Source of the DNA: Acidimicrobiales bacterium
Lineage (GTDB): Bacteria; Actinomycetota; Acidimicrobiia; Acidimicrobiales; Iamiaceae
Assembly (NCBI GenBank): GCA_035547835.1
Contig: DASZTW010000017.1
Location: 300,992-364,991, forward strand
Direction of reading: 5' to 3'
DNA length: 64,000 bases
Shown here: piece after piece, positions 1 to 10,731 of the stretch
How positions within the stretch are numbered: the stretch's first letter is position 1
Layout of the letters: each line of letters begins with the position of its first letter
Notes under the pieces: generated by a model
Databases searched by the model: none
Told to the model about the DNA's origin: nothing
What the model saw: only the letters and a program-made list of their open reading frames with translations
Position numbers and translations under genes: made by a program

Positions 1-890
1 AAGCTGACGCCCTTGGGGCCGAACTCGCGGGTGTTCGGCTTTCCCACGTCGTGCAACAGCGCGGCCAGACGCAACCGTTTGCGGGCGCTGGTCTTGGCGA
101 CAACGGCGATGGTGTGCGCGAGCACGTCCTTGTGGTGGTGGATCGGGTCCTGCTCGAGGCGCATCGCCGGCAGCTCCGGCAAGATGTGGTCGGCTAGGCC
201 GGTGCCAACCAGGAACCACAGCCCGGCCGACGGGTCGGGCACCACCAACAACTTGTCGAGCTCGTCGCGCACCCGCTCGGCCGACACGATCTCGATGCGG
301 CCGGCCAACCGCTTCACGGCGTCGAGCAGCCCTTCGTCGGGTTCCAAGCCGTATCCCGCGATGAACCGCGCGGCTCGCAACATGCGCAACGGGTCGTCGG
401 TGAAGGACTCGTCGGGGCTCAACGGGGTGCGAAGGCGACCGGCTGCGAGATCGGCCGCGCCGTCGAACGGATCCACCAACTGCGGCTCGGGCACCGACAG
501 CGCCATGGCGTTCACCGTGAAGTCGCGACGCGACAAGTCGGTCTCGACGCGGGTTGAGAACTGCACGTCGGGCTTGCGCGAATCGGGGCGATAGGCCTCC
601 GCCCGGTGCGTGGTGATCTCGACGACCCGACCGCCGACATTGGCGCCGATCGTGCCGAACCGCTCGCCTTGGGTCCACACCGCCGACGCCAACGGGCCCA
701 CGATCTCGCGGGTGCGGGCGGGCAACGCGTCAGTGGTCAGGTCGATGTCGGCGGCTTCGGACAGTTCGAGCCCGAGGAGCTGGTCGCGGACGATGCCGCC
801 CACCAGGTACAGACGTGCTCCGGCCGCCTCGAACGCCTCGGCGAGGGGACGAACCTCGTCGAGTACCGGCTGCAAGCGGGCGGGGATCAC
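1..890 (-). CDS. cca: CCA tRNA nucleotidyltransferase (C-terminus beyond window edge)
   Basis: Adds or repairs the 3'-CCA of tRNAs using CTP and ATP. The frame runs off the left edge, so only about 296 N-terminal codons are seen. The nucleotidyltransferase head shows LVGGIVRD (residues 29-36), the metal-binding DID of ADIDLTTDA, RRDFTVNAMA and DDPLRMLRAARF. Near the edge an HD-domain motif LLHDVGKP appears, as in actinobacterial PcnA-type enzymes. The start is taken as GTG at 890, the only good start codon after the in-frame stop at 927. The gene follows the HDAC-family gene by 36 bases on the same strand. cca at this flank of the sigM/trxBA/parAB cluster matches the mycobacterial order. Family assignment is firm; the exact start is inferred. 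Confidence 0.9.
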   Translation of the reverse strand, partial: MIPARLQPVLDEVRPLAEAFEAAGARLYLVGGIVRDQLLGLELSEAADIDLTTDALPARTREIVGPLASAVWTQGERFGTIGANVGGRVVEITTHRAEAYRPDSRKPDVQFSTRVETDLSRRDFTVNAMALSVPEPQLVDPFDGAADLAAGRLRTPLSPDESFTDDPLRMLRAARFIAGYGLEPDEGLLDAVKRLAGRIEIVSAERVRDELDKLLVVPDPSAGLWFLVGTGLADHILPELPAMRLEQDPIHHHKDVLAHTIAVVAKTSARKRLRLAALLHDVGKPNTREFGPKGVS

Positions 891-926
891 GTCGAACCAC
901 GCTACTTGGCGGCTCCCGCAACCCCG

Positions 927-1964
927 TCAGCCGTGGGCGCCGCCGCTGCCTCCCTCGTCGGCCAGGCGCCGCCGGGCGTCGACCACCCGGTCGACCACGT
1001 CGGTCTCGGGACCGTGGGCCGACGGCGGCTCGGGCCGGTAGCGCTCACCGAGCAACGCGGCCAGGCTCGCCCCGACCGACTGGGCCAAGGCGTCGAGGTC
1101 GTAGCCGCCTTCGAGGAACAACAACCGTTGGCCCGACGGAGCAAGGGCGAGCAGGTCGGCGGTGATGTCGCCGAAGTCGCCAGCCGTCAGACCGAGTTGC
1201 GTGAGCGGATCGGCCCGGTGGCCGTCGTAGCCCGCCGACAGCAACAGCCAGGTGGGTTCGAACGACGCCGCGAACGGCACCACCACCCGCTCGATGCCGT
1301 CGCGCACGACGTCGCCGGTGGCGCCGGGCGGCAGCGGGAAGTTGATGGTGGTGCCGAGACCCTCGTCGGCGCCCATCTCGTCGATCGCGCCGGTGCCGGG
1401 GTACAGCGGCCACTCGTGGAATGACACGTACGCCACCTGCGGGCTGCGCCAGAACATCGCCTGGGTGCCGTTGCCGTGATGGGCGTCGTAGTCGACGACC
1501 AGCACCCGTTCGCCCCGCCCGGCCAGGTGCGCGGCCGCCACCGCGACGTTGTTGAACAAGCAAAAGCCCATGGCCCGCGTGGGCAAGGCATGGTGGCCGG
1601 GCGGCCGAACTGCGCAGAACGCCGCGTCGCCTTCGCCGGCGTCGAGCGCCTCGATCGCCGTGAGGCCCGCGCCGGCCGCCAGCAACGCTGCTTCGCCTGA
1701 CCCGACGCTGGCGGTGGTGTCGGCATCGAGGTGGCCGCCGCCGGCCGCGCAGAAGCGTTCGATCGACTCGACGTACGCGCGTGGGTGGACGACGGACAGG
1801 TCCTCCTCGGTCGCGGCCCGCGGCACCAAGGGCTGGATCGCCTCATCGAGCCCCGCCCGGTGGATGCCCGCGCGAACCGCGTCGAGTCGGGCCGGACGCT
1901 CGGGATGCCCGGCGCCGGTCTCGTGCTCCCAGAACCGAGGGTGCGAAGCGAGCAGCAGCGTCAT
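927..1964 (-). CDS. Histone deacetylase family metal-dependent hydrolase
   Basis: A 345-residue class II HDAC / acetylpolyamine amidohydrolase-type protein. Such enzymes remove acetyl or acyl groups from lysine or polyamine-like amides with a catalytic zinc. Visible motifs are PPGHHA (121-126, catalytic His pair), VVDYDAHHGNGT (156-167, zinc ligands Asp160 and His162), SFHEWPLYPGTG (181-192), SAGYDGH (243-249, zinc ligand Asp247) and EGGYD. All catalytic residues are present, so it should be active. The true substrate cannot be told from sequence; acetoin-utilisation (AcuC-like), acetylpolyamine and protein deacetylases share these motifs. It is divergent from the GNAT gene at 2132 and upstream of cca. 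A deacetylase facing an acetyltransferase is suggestive but not evidence of a pair. Confidence 0.88.
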   Translation of the reverse strand: MTLLLASHPRFWEHETGAGHPERPARLDAVRAGIHRAGLDEAIQPLVPRAATEEDLSVVHPRAYVESIERFCAAGGGHLDADTTASVGSGEAALLAAGAGLTAIEALDAGEGDAAFCAVRPPGHHALPTRAMGFCLFNNVAVAAAHLAGRGERVLVVDYDAHHGNGTQAMFWRSPQVAYVSFHEWPLYPGTGAIDEMGADEGLGTTINFPLPPGATGDVVRDGIERVVVPFAASFEPTWLLLSAGYDGHRADPLTQLGLTAGDFGDITADLLALAPSGQRLLFLEGGYDLDALAQSVGASLAALLGERYRPEPPSAHGPETDVVDRVVDARRRLADEGGSGGAHG

Positions 1965-2131
1965 CCGCTCGGGACCCTACCCGCCGGTCGTGGCGGCGGC
2001 CGACGAGGGGCGCCCTGGGTCGTTCGCATCACGCGGCACCCGGGGCGCCTCTATCCTCGACGGGTCGTGAGATCGTCGTTCTCCACCCATCCGGGCGTTC
2101 GCCTCGGTCGCGCTGCCGAGGAGCGCGAACC

Positions 2132-2842
2132 GTGACCAACACCGCCTCGCGGGGTCGGGTCCGCCTCCGCATCGGCCCGTGGCACGGTGACGACCACGTG
2201 GTGCTCGTCGCGCCGATGCCCGACTCGCTGCCGCCGACGGTCGACGTGGTCAGCGACTGTTGCCGCCAGCTCGCCCGTCGCGGGGTGGAACGGGTGGTGA
2301 CCGGCGCGCTCGGACCCGACGAGCAGCGGCCGTTCCTCGAGGCCGGCTTCACCGAACACGAACGTCTCCATCTCCTCGCCCACGACCTCGTCCACCTGCC
2401 GCACATCGAGACGGTGGCCCACCTCCGCCGCGCGCGACGCCACGATCGGCCCACAGTCCTCGACATCGACTCCCTGGCCTTCGACGAGTTCTGGCGGCTC
2501 GACGATGCCGGGCTCACCGACGCCATCTCGGCCACACCGGTCGCGCGGTTCCGGGTGGCGGTCGTCGGCAACGAGATCGTCGGCTATGCGGTCTGCGGCC
2601 GGGCGGCCACCCGCGGCTACGTCCAACGACTCGCGGTCCATCCGGCTTGGCGCGCCAAAGGGGTCGGCGCGGCGCTCGTCGTCGACGGCCTGGCCTGGAT
2701 GCGCCGACACCGCTGCACCCAGGCGATGGTCAACACGCAGCTCGCCAACGACCGGGCGCTGGCGCTGTACCAGTCACTGGGCTTCGAGCCACAAGTCGGG
2801 GGCCTGGTCGTCTTGACCCGCACCCTCGACAGGTCGACCTGA
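2132..2842 (+). CDS. GNAT family N-acetyltransferase
   Basis: A 236-residue protein whose C-terminal half is a GNAT fold. Evidence is the core FRVAVVGNEIVGYAVCG, the acetyl-CoA pyrophosphate loop VHPAWRAKGVGAAL (R-x-x-G-x-G type) and the late motif NDRALALYQSLGF. The N-terminal half (about 120 residues) has no recognised domain. The open frame extends further upstream, but GTG at 2132 is chosen because GAGGAG lies eight bases before it and the upstream translation is arginine-rich non-coding type. It ends five bases before the DUF6049 gene, so the two are probably cotranscribed. Substrate unknown. Confidence 0.8.
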   Translation: MTNTASRGRVRLRIGPWHGDDHVVLVAPMPDSLPPTVDVVSDCCRQLARRGVERVVTGALGPDEQRPFLEAGFTEHERLHLLAHDLVHLPHIETVAHLRRARRHDRPTVLDIDSLAFDEFWRLDDAGLTDAISATPVARFRVAVVGNEIVGYAVCGRAATRGYVQRLAVHPAWRAKGVGAALVVDGLAWMRRHRCTQAMVNTQLANDRALALYQSLGFEPQVGGLVVLTRTLDRST

Positions 2843-2847
2843 ACCCG

Positions 2848-5064
2848 ATGAGGAACCGGCGGGCGACCCCGGCGATCACCTCACGCACCACGCACCACGC
2901 GCTGCTGGTGGCACTCGCGGTCGGGTTGCTGGCCGTGATGCTGGTCCCCTCGCTGCCCGCGCCGCCCTCGGCCGCCGCGCCCTCCGGTGCCCGCCAGTCA
3001 GCCACGACGCCAACCCTCGAATTGAAGTCCCAGCCGGTGTGGGTGAACCCGGCGGCGCCCACCACCGTCACCGTCTCGATCGCCGGCGCACCGGCCGGAA
3101 GCAAGGTCCGGGCGCAGCTCCACGACCGCATCACGAGCCGCTTTGCCTTGCACAGCAACCGACCTGCGGAACAGACGCCGGTCACCTGCGCGCACTCCAC
3201 GACCGTCGCCGGCCTCGACGGCGCGACGACGGGCGACGCGACCATCACGATCCGCATCACCGACAAGGACAAGCCGCAGCTCACCGATGGCTGCCCGCGC
3301 GGCGACGGCGTGTACCCCCTGCGGGTGTGGGTCGACGACGGCAGCGGCCACATGCTCGGCAGCCCGTTGGTCACGTACTTGTTGCTGGCGGCCACCGCGC
3401 CGGCAAGCTCGACGGCGACGGGCACCAGCGGCACCACCACCTCGCCGGCAGGAACCGGAACCGCATCCACGTCCAACCCGTCGTCCAACGCGCTGGGCGT
3501 CGCTCTGCTCCTGCCGCTCGGCGACAGCCCGACAATCGACAGCCAGGGGCGCCGCCGCCTCGACACCCGAACCCGCGCCACGATCACCAACGTCGTCGAC
3601 GTCCTGCAAGGTCCGGCTGGCACGTACGGAACCGGTGCGTATCCCGTCACGCTCGCGCCTTCGCCCGACACGTTCGACTCGCTCGCCGCCGTTCCCCAGC
3701 TCCGACGCGACCTCCAAGACGTTGCCACCGCACGCGGTCGCCAAGTCGTGCCCGGCCCGTACATCCGCGTCGACCAACCGGCCCTGGTGCGCGACGCCCG
3801 GCTTTCGAGCCTGCTCGACGAAGAGCTCACCACCGGGCAAGCCGCACTGGCGTCGCTCGGCACGACGGATTCGCTCACCGACTCGACGTGGATCGCCGGA
3901 TCCGACCTCGACCCGGTAGCCCTCACGTGGCTGCGCGCCCGCGGGATCCGTCGCGTCCTGATCCCCGAGACGGCGACCGGCGTCGCCAACGACGCGCCCA
4001 CCGCCACCCACGCGTTCAAGCTGCGCGACGACCGGAGCGGCGCCATGCGAGGGGTCGTGATGGACTCGGCGTTGAGCGACGAGCTGGGCGACCGCGACCC
4101 ACGGCTGGGAATCCAACAGGTGCTCGCCGACCTCACGCTCATCGCCAACCAGTCGAGGAGCACCCGCGACCCGAGCGAGGGCGTGGTGCTTGCCGCGCCC
4201 CGCCACTGGTCGCCGTCGGCCACGACGTTGCGCACGTTGCTCGACGCGCTGGCCGCCGCGCCGGCGGTGCTCCGGCCGGTCACCGTCAACACGTTGTTCA
4301 GCCAGTCGGACGACACGTCCGCGCTCGGCTCCGCACGCACCTTGTCGGGACGGCCTCCCTCGACCACCGCTCTGCGGCGGGCGGTCGACAGCGCCGATCG
4401 TTCCATCGAGAGCTACCAGAGCGTGGTTGCCCCCAGCCGCTCGCCCGGCACCGCCACCGCCACTGCCATCCGCCAACTCGATGCGCTCGAGCTCCGACGG
4501 CGGATCGGCGTGTACGAGGGCTTCGACACCGCGACGCAACGGCGCTACCTCGGCGCGATCGCCAAGCAGGTCGCACAGAACCTCGACCAGATCACCATCC
4601 CGGGCGGCCAGAAGGTCACCCTCACCGCCCGCACCGCGAAAGTGCCGTTCACGATCCGCAACGGCACCGGGGTCCCGGTCGACGTGGTCGTCATCGCCGA
4701 GGGCAGCGAGCGCGTGAAGTTCGAGTCCGGCCAGGAGCAGAACGTCCACATCGAGGGTGAGAGCGCGCGGGTCGACCTCAAGGTCCACGTGCGCACGTCG
4801 GGCGACATCCCGGTCCGGATCCGCCTCCTCACACCCGGCGGCGCCGAGGAGATCACCAGCGCCCGCATCACTGTTCGCTCCACGGTCGTGTCGGGTGTGG
4901 GGTTGATCCTCACGATCGGCGCGCTGGCGTTCCTCCTCATCTGGTGGGTGAGCCACTGGCGCTCGAATCGCAAGCCACCCAAGGGTCGCCACGCCCGGCC
5001 GCGCAAAGGCGCCGCGCCTCGCGACCTGTCGAACGAGCCCGAGCCTTCGCAACCGGCGGGCTGA
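2848..5064 (+). CDS. DUF6049-like secreted/membrane-anchored envelope protein
   Basis: A 738-residue protein with an N-terminal signal or anchor helix (about residues 17-35, LLVALAVGLLAVMLV), a long extracytoplasmic part and a C-terminal transmembrane helix (about 682-703, GVGLILTIGALAFLLIWWV) followed by a basic cytoplasmic tail. A Ser/Thr/Gly linker lies around residues 180-215. Location and architecture match the large membrane protein next to mviN/sigM in mycobacteria (the Rv3909 position), annotated as DUF6049; that identification rests on synteny and topology. Function is unknown; the neighbours (kinase, CwlM-like protein) suggest cell-wall growth. ATG at 2848 follows the GNAT stop by five bases. 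Confidence 0.75.
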   Translation: MRNRRATPAITSRTTHHALLVALAVGLLAVMLVPSLPAPPSAAAPSGARQSATTPTLELKSQPVWVNPAAPTTVTVSIAGAPAGSKVRAQLHDRITSRFALHSNRPAEQTPVTCAHSTTVAGLDGATTGDATITIRITDKDKPQLTDGCPRGDGVYPLRVWVDDGSGHMLGSPLVTYLLLAATAPASSTATGTSGTTTSPAGTGTASTSNPSSNALGVALLLPLGDSPTIDSQGRRRLDTRTRATITNVVDVLQGPAGTYGTGAYPVTLAPSPDTFDSLAAVPQLRRDLQDVATARGRQVVPGPYIRVDQPALVRDARLSSLLDEELTTGQAALASLGTTDSLTDSTWIAGSDLDPVALTWLRARGIRRVLIPETATGVANDAPTATHAFKLRDDRSGAMRGVVMDSALSDELGDRDPRLGIQQVLADLTLIANQSRSTRDPSEGVVLAAPRHWSPSATTLRTLLDALAAAPAVLRPVTVNTLFSQSDDTSALGSARTLSGRPPSTTALRRAVDSADRSIESYQSVVAPSRSPGTATATAIRQLDALELRRRIGVYEGFDTATQRRYLGAIAKQVAQNLDQITIPGGQKVTLTARTAKVPFTIRNGTGVPVDVVVIAEGSERVKFESGQEQNVHIEGESARVDLKVHVRTSGDIPVRIRLLTPGGAEEITSARITVRSTVVSGVGLILTIGALAFLLIWWVSHWRSNRKPPKGRHARPRKGAAPRDLSNEPEPSQPAG

Positions 5065-5158
5065 TCGGGCCGAGGTAACGACCCGGCGGATCCGCGGGTC
5101 GGACGGGAACCATCACTGCGCACTCGACCGCTCCGTCCCAGCCCCGAGGAAGTTCCCC

Positions 5159-6001
5159 ATGCCAGGCGTCCACCTCGTCACTGACAGCTCCTGCGACCTG
5201 CCCGACGATCTCGTCGAGGAGTTCGGCATCACGATCGTCCCGTTGACGATCCGGTTCGGCCAGGAGGAGTTCGTCGACCGTGAAGAGCTCAGCGCCTCGG
5301 ACTTCTACAAGAAGATGGCCTCGACACCGGAGTTGCCAGAGACTGCCGCACCCGCCCCCGGCAAGTTCGAAGCGGCGTTCCGAGCCGCCAAAGAGGCCGG
5401 CGCCGACGGCGTCATCTGCATCAACCTGTCGTCGAAGTTCTCGGCCACCATGGCGTCGGCCCAGAACGCGGCTCGCGCGGTGGAGGGCGACCTCGACGTG
5501 CGGGTCGTCGACTCCCGGTCGGTGACCATGGGCCTCGGCAACCAGCTCGTGGCGGTCGGCGAAGCCGCACGCGATGGCGCGTCGCTCGACGACCTCGAGC
5601 AGCTGGCGGTGTCGCTCAGCGAACGGACCCGCGTCTTCGGCGGCCTCGACACGCTCGAGAACCTGAAGAAGGGCGGCCGCATCGGTAGCGCAAAGGCGCT
5701 GCTCGGCACCATGCTCGCCTTCAAGCCGGTCGTCGATGTCTCCACAGGCGAGGTGGTCGAAGCCGCCAAGCCGCGCACCCGCACCAAGCAGCTCCAGTGG
5801 TTGCGCGACAAGTTGTTCGAGCAGGAGCACATCGAGCGGGTCTCGGTCGTGCACGGCGACGCGCCCGACCTCGACGCCTTTCTCGAGCTCCTCGCCCCCC
5901 GCTACCCGCGCGATCAGGTGAGCATCGGCAGCATCGGGCCGGTCATCGGCACCCACGGCGGGCCGCGCGTGATCGGCGTCTGCTGGCAGATCCCCGCCTG
6001 A
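5159..6001 (+). CDS. DegV family fatty-acid-binding protein
   Basis: A 280-residue DegV (FakB-like) protein. The family binds a single fatty acid and, in Firmicutes, presents it to the kinase FakA. Diagnostic stretches are the N-terminal VTDSSCDLP (7-15), the SSKFSATMASAQNAA segment, VVDSRSVTMGLG, the hinge LENLKKGGRIG and the C-terminal IGSIGPVIGTHGGP. The start ATG is preceded by GAGGAA at good spacing. No FakA-like kinase is seen in the window. It is inserted between DUF6049 and the Ser/Thr kinase, where mycobacteria carry mviN, so its link to the envelope cluster is unclear. Confidence 0.92.
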   Translation: MPGVHLVTDSSCDLPDDLVEEFGITIVPLTIRFGQEEFVDREELSASDFYKKMASTPELPETAAPAPGKFEAAFRAAKEAGADGVICINLSSKFSATMASAQNAARAVEGDLDVRVVDSRSVTMGLGNQLVAVGEAARDGASLDDLEQLAVSLSERTRVFGGLDTLENLKKGGRIGSAKALLGTMLAFKPVVDVSTGEVVEAAKPRTRTKQLQWLRDKLFEQEHIERVSVVHGDAPDLDAFLELLAPRYPRDQVSIGSIGPVIGTHGGPRVIGVCWQIPA

Positions 6002-6130
6002 GCGCACACGCGACCGGCCGCCCCGGCGGCGAGCCGAGCCAGCACGGGACCTGGACGGGCACACCCGCGCCGGTCCGGCGGCACCGCCGTCGCGACCAGG
6101 CCTCGGCGGAGCACTAGCGTTTGCGCTGTC

Positions 6131-7800
<1,670 letters not shown>

Positions 7801-7804
<4 letters not shown>

Positions 7805-8529
7805 CCGCGCCAAGCGGCGCGGCGGATGACCCCACCGACCGATCCCTTCCGTCACTGGAACCCGCCGGCGACGCGCACTCGGGCAACCGAGCTCGGCGGA
7901 CGGTCCGCGCCGCGGGCGCCGCTGCCGTCACCAGCGCCGACGAGCCTGCCCTCGTCGTGGCCGCCCGCCACGGTGACCGCGACGCACTCGAGCAGCTGCT
8001 GCGCCTCCACCAGCCGCGCCTCCACACCCTGTGCCGGCGGCTGTGCCAGAACCCCACCGACGCACTCGACGCCTTGCAGGACGCGCTGATCGCGATCGTG
8101 CGCGGCCTGCCCAACTTCGACGGCCGCGCGTCGTTCCGGACCTGGACCTACCGGGTCACCACGAACGCCTGCCTCGACGAGCTGCGGCGACGCCACCGTC
8201 GCCCCCTCACGCTCGGCGAGCTCGCAGAGGTCCCGGTGGCCCACGAGCACGACCGGCCCGAAGCGATGGTCGATCGGGTCGACATCGACCGAGCGCTCGG
8301 CGAGCTCGCGCCCGACTTCCGGATCGCCGTCGTGCTGCGCGACTTGTGCCGCCTCGATTACGCCGAGATCGCCGATGTGCTCGACCTGCCACCCGGGACG
8401 GTCCGCTCCCGGATCTCGCGCGGCCGCGCGGCGCTGGCCGAGTTGCTGACTCCCACCGAAGACGCACCGGCGCCCGGCGCGCCCGGGAACCAGACCGGCC
8501 CCGACGAACGTCCTATGAGCACGCCATGA
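7801..8529 (+). CDS. sigM: ECF RNA polymerase sigma factor, SigM position
   Basis: A 242-residue ECF sigma factor. Region 2 is visible as LQDALIAIVRGLPNFDGRAS and FRTWTYRVTTNACLDELRRR (about 92-128). Region 4 shows YAEIADVLDLPPGTVRSRIS followed by RGRAAL (about 188-212). An N-terminal extension of about 45 residues precedes region 2. ATG at 7801 overlaps the kinase stop and the stop overlaps the anti-sigma ATG, both as ATGA, so kinase, sigma and anti-sigma should be translated as one unit. The order kinase(mviN-like)-sigma-anti-sigma-trxB-trxA-cwlM equals the mycobacterial sigM locus, which is the reason for the symbol. Confidence 0.9.
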
Positions 8530-9542
8530 CCGACGAACACGAGTTTCCACCAGCTTCGGGCCGGCCTCCGAGCGACGACGACCTGCTGTCCGACGTCCTC
8601 GACGACGCGGCCACCCCCGCCGAGGTCGACCAGGTCATGGGCGACCCGGCGCTTGCCGCGCGACTCGAGCACTACCGCGCCATCCGCGATGCCATCGCCG
8701 AGCCCGTCGAGCCGCTCACCGAGGCCACGGCCAACCACGTCATCGACCAAGCGCTCGAGGAGTTCGACCTGCAGACCGCCGCGGTCGACGACGATGCCGA
8801 CGACAGCGAGGGCATGGCCACCTGGACCGGCGAGCTGCCGGTCTGGTCCGACCACCAGGGCCCGGGTCGACCCGTGTCGCGCAAGCAGCGCCGGGCGACC
8901 CGTCCACCCGCGGCGGCCCGACGCCACCGCCGTCGCATCCCACCGATGGCCATCGCTGCCGCGCTGGTCCTGCTGGCGGGCGCCGGCTTGTTCCTCGCGC
9001 TCACCGGACGCAACTCCGGCAAGCCGAGCGCGCAACGCAACACCAGCGCCAACTCGTCGACGACGAGCAGCGCACCGTCCGGTGCCACCTCCAACGCCAT
9101 GGGCAAGGGCGCCGCGTCGAGCAGTGCGCAGCTCACGTCGAAGTACGACAACGCCGGCGCCGCGCCGAGCGCCGGCAGCGCGAGCGCCTCGCCGGCCGCC
9201 GGCTTCCTCGGCACCTTCGCCGGCGACGACGACCTCAACCAGGCGCTCACCCACCTCGACCCGAAGACGCTGCTCCCCGCTGGCACCGACCGGTCCCTGC
9301 AGCAGCGCGCGGCGGGGTTCGTGCCGTCCCAAGCCGAGATCAACCGCTGCGACCCGGTCGTGCGCGGCCACATCGCGCGGGCGCTGACCAGCCGCCTCGC
9401 CGTGGGCGGTGCGACCTCGGCCGGGCGCAACCTGCTGGTGATGTCCTACGACGCGCCCGCCACCACCTCGAAGCCCGCAGCCGTGCTCGTGATCGTGGCG
9501 TCCAACACCAGCTGCTACCCCGTCCTGACCCAAGTCCACTGA
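8526..9542 (+). CDS. Transmembrane anti-sigma factor (RsmA position)
   Basis: A 338-residue single-pass protein. The cytoplasmic N-terminal part (1-135) begins with a DDDLLSDVLDDAATPAEVDQV stretch like the short alpha-helical anti-sigma domains; no zinc-finger HxxxCxxC is present. A transmembrane helix lies at about 141-160 (MAIAAALVLLAGAGLFLAL), then a long Ser/Ala/Gly-rich linker and a C-terminal extracytoplasmic domain with two cysteines (RCDP, NTSCYP) that could form a disulphide. It is coupled to the sigma gene by ATGA. Position matches RsmA, the anti-SigM of mycobacteria; direct homology is not certain. A 13-base tandem repeat covers its stop codon. Confidence 0.75.
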   Translation: MTDEHEFPPASGRPPSDDDLLSDVLDDAATPAEVDQVMGDPALAARLEHYRAIRDAIAEPVEPLTEATANHVIDQALEEFDLQTAAVDDDADDSEGMATWTGELPVWSDHQGPGRPVSRKQRRATRPPAAARRHRRRIPPMAIAAALVLLAGAGLFLALTGRNSGKPSAQRNTSANSSTTSSAPSGATSNAMGKGAASSSAQLTSKYDNAGAAPSAGSASASPAAGFLGTFAGDDDLNQALTHLDPKTLLPAGTDRSLQQRAAGFVPSQAEINRCDPVVRGHIARALTSRLAVGGATSAGRNLLVMSYDAPATTSKPAAVLVIVASNTSCYPVLTQVH

Positions 9543-9579
9543 CCAGGTCCACTGACCAGGTCCACTGACCAAGTCCACT
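9527..9579 (+). repeat. 13-bp tandem repeat, four units, across the anti-sigma stop codon
   Basis: Four units of GACCAGGTCCACT or a one-base variant run head to tail; the first unit has one extra base. The stop codon of the anti-sigma gene lies in the first junction. Because 13 is not a multiple of three, unit gain or loss does not preserve the downstream frame, but the first stop remains fixed unless the first unit changes. The array ends just before the hairpins at 9596 and 9663. Confidence 0.85.
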
Positions 9580-9595
9580 CCGCCCCGCGCCCTCG

Positions 9596-9624
9596 AGGTC
9601 CCGTGCTGTGAGCACTCGGGACCT
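9596..9624. terminator. Hairpin between convergent genes
   Basis: AGGTCCCG and CGGGACCT pair over 8 bp around a 13-base loop. It lies 54 bases after the anti-sigma stop and before the convergent membrane-protein gene, a place where a bidirectional terminator is expected. There is no T-tract, as usual in GC-rich actinomycetes. Confidence 0.5.
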
Positions 9625-9662
9625 GCGCGGATGGGTCGCCCGAGTCGCGGGTCACCGTTCGA

Positions 9663-9685
9663 TTCGCCAGGCCGCACCTGGCGAA
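9663..9685. terminator. Second perfect hairpin in the same convergent gap
   Basis: TTCGCCAGG and CCTGGCGAA form a perfect 9-bp stem with loop CCGCA. Together with the hairpin at 9596 it probably ends transcription from both sides. Confidence 0.5.
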
Positions 9686-9772
9686 CAGGCCCGTGTTGAT
9701 GGGTCGGCTCGCCTATCGGCCCGCCTCCTCAGCCACGCACACGGTGCTCAAGTGCTCACAGCGGGTCGGGGG

Positions 9773-10216
9773 TCACGCGCTGCGACGACGGCGACCGGGC
9801 CAGGGTCCGGCTCGCAGCCAGCCGACCACCACCGCGATGGCCGCGGCCAACCAGGCCATGGCGGGGAAAGGATCGAGGCCGCGACTCGAGGAGAACCACC
9901 CGGCCAGCAGCAGCCCACCCGCGCTGGCCACGACCGTGACTGCTCCGCTGATCACGCTGCGACCCTTGGCCGCTGCCACGCAGACCTCACCCAGCAACAG
10001 CGGCGTCAACACACCCGCCAGCGGCGGGAACCACCCGTGGAACTCGTACTCGCCGAGCACGGGACCGGCCAACGCACCCAGCGCCAGCGTGGCAAGCCAA
10101 CCGAGCAACGCTCGGGGTGCCACCGGCAAGTCGGCCGACGCGTCACTCGGACCCTTCGGGCGCCGGACGGGGCCGGACGGGTCGCGCGGGGTCGGCGAAC
10201 CAGTACCGGGCGACAT
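9773..10216 (-). CDS. Small polytopic membrane protein of unknown function
   Basis: A 147-residue protein with a charged Pro-rich N-terminus (about 1-35) and roughly four hydrophobic helices: ALLGWLATLALGALAGPVLG, PLAGVLTPLLLGEVCVA, VISGAVTVVASAGGLLLAG and AMAWLAAAIAVVVGWL. I do not recognise a family. The overlapping plus-strand frames look like shadows because they lack a sensible hydrophobic pattern. It is divergent from the small membrane gene at 10279 with 62 bases between them. A coding gene is likely from the clean membrane topology, but there is no motif to confirm it. Confidence 0.6.
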   Translation of the reverse strand: MSPGTGSPTPRDPSGPVRRPKGPSDASADLPVAPRALLGWLATLALGALAGPVLGEYEFHGWFPPLAGVLTPLLLGEVCVAAAKGRSVISGAVTVVASAGGLLLAGWFSSSRGLDPFPAMAWLAAAIAVVVGWLRAGPWPGRRRRSA

Positions 10217-10278
10217 GACCGTCGAGCGTACCGGCGGGTCCCCCCGCCCTGGGAGCGTCGGCCCGTTAGTCTGGCCGG

Positions 10279-10608
10279 ATGCCCGATTCGGTCACGTCCT
10301 CACCCGCCAAATCGGCCGCCGGAAGCGAGCAGTGGCCGAGCGAGGCCGCCGACTTCGTGGTGCGCACCGTCGGCACGGTGCGCGACAAGACGACCGGACC
10401 CGCCATCAAGGGCGCTCGGGCGGCGGTGTTCGGCATGTTCGCGGCGCTGGTCGGCCTGGCGTTGCTGGTGCTGTTCGCGATCGCGTTGGTCCGCGTCATC
10501 ACCGTCTACATGCCCCACGAGAAGGTCTGGCCGGCCGATCTGATCGTCGGCGGCGTCTTTTCGGTCGCGGGGATCGCGCTGTGGACCCGCACCCGGGCGC
10601 GGCCCTGA
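10279..10608 (+). CDS. Small two-helix membrane protein (phage-holin-like topology)
   Basis: A 109-residue protein. An N-terminal cytoplasmic helix (SEAADFVVRTVGTVRDKT) is followed by two transmembrane helices (about 49-73, AVFGMFAALVGLALLVLFAIALV, and about 86-103, DLIVGGVFSVAGIALW). Proteins of this shape are common near trxB in actinobacterial genomes, some annotated as holin superfamily III-like; no enzymatic motif is visible. It lies upstream of trxB on the same strand with a gap of 123 bases, which may hold the trxB promoter. Confidence 0.65.
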   Translation: MPDSVTSSPAKSAAGSEQWPSEAADFVVRTVGTVRDKTTGPAIKGARAAVFGMFAALVGLALLVLFAIALVRVITVYMPHEKVWPADLIVGGVFSVAGIALWTRTRARP

Positions 10609-10731
10609 GCCCGACCCGCCCGGCCACCGCGGCGTGGCGGGACCAGTGCCACAGCGCCACCCCCTCGCTGGCGGAATATGGGCACCGGTGCGCACGGTTG
10701 CAGGGGTCCGGACCGCGCCTCTGGGAGCGAC

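Noticed and set aside
606..1424. Long plus-strand ORFs opposite cca and the HDAC gene
   Set aside because: Antisense shadows of GC-rich genes; no motif, while the minus-strand frames have full family signatures.
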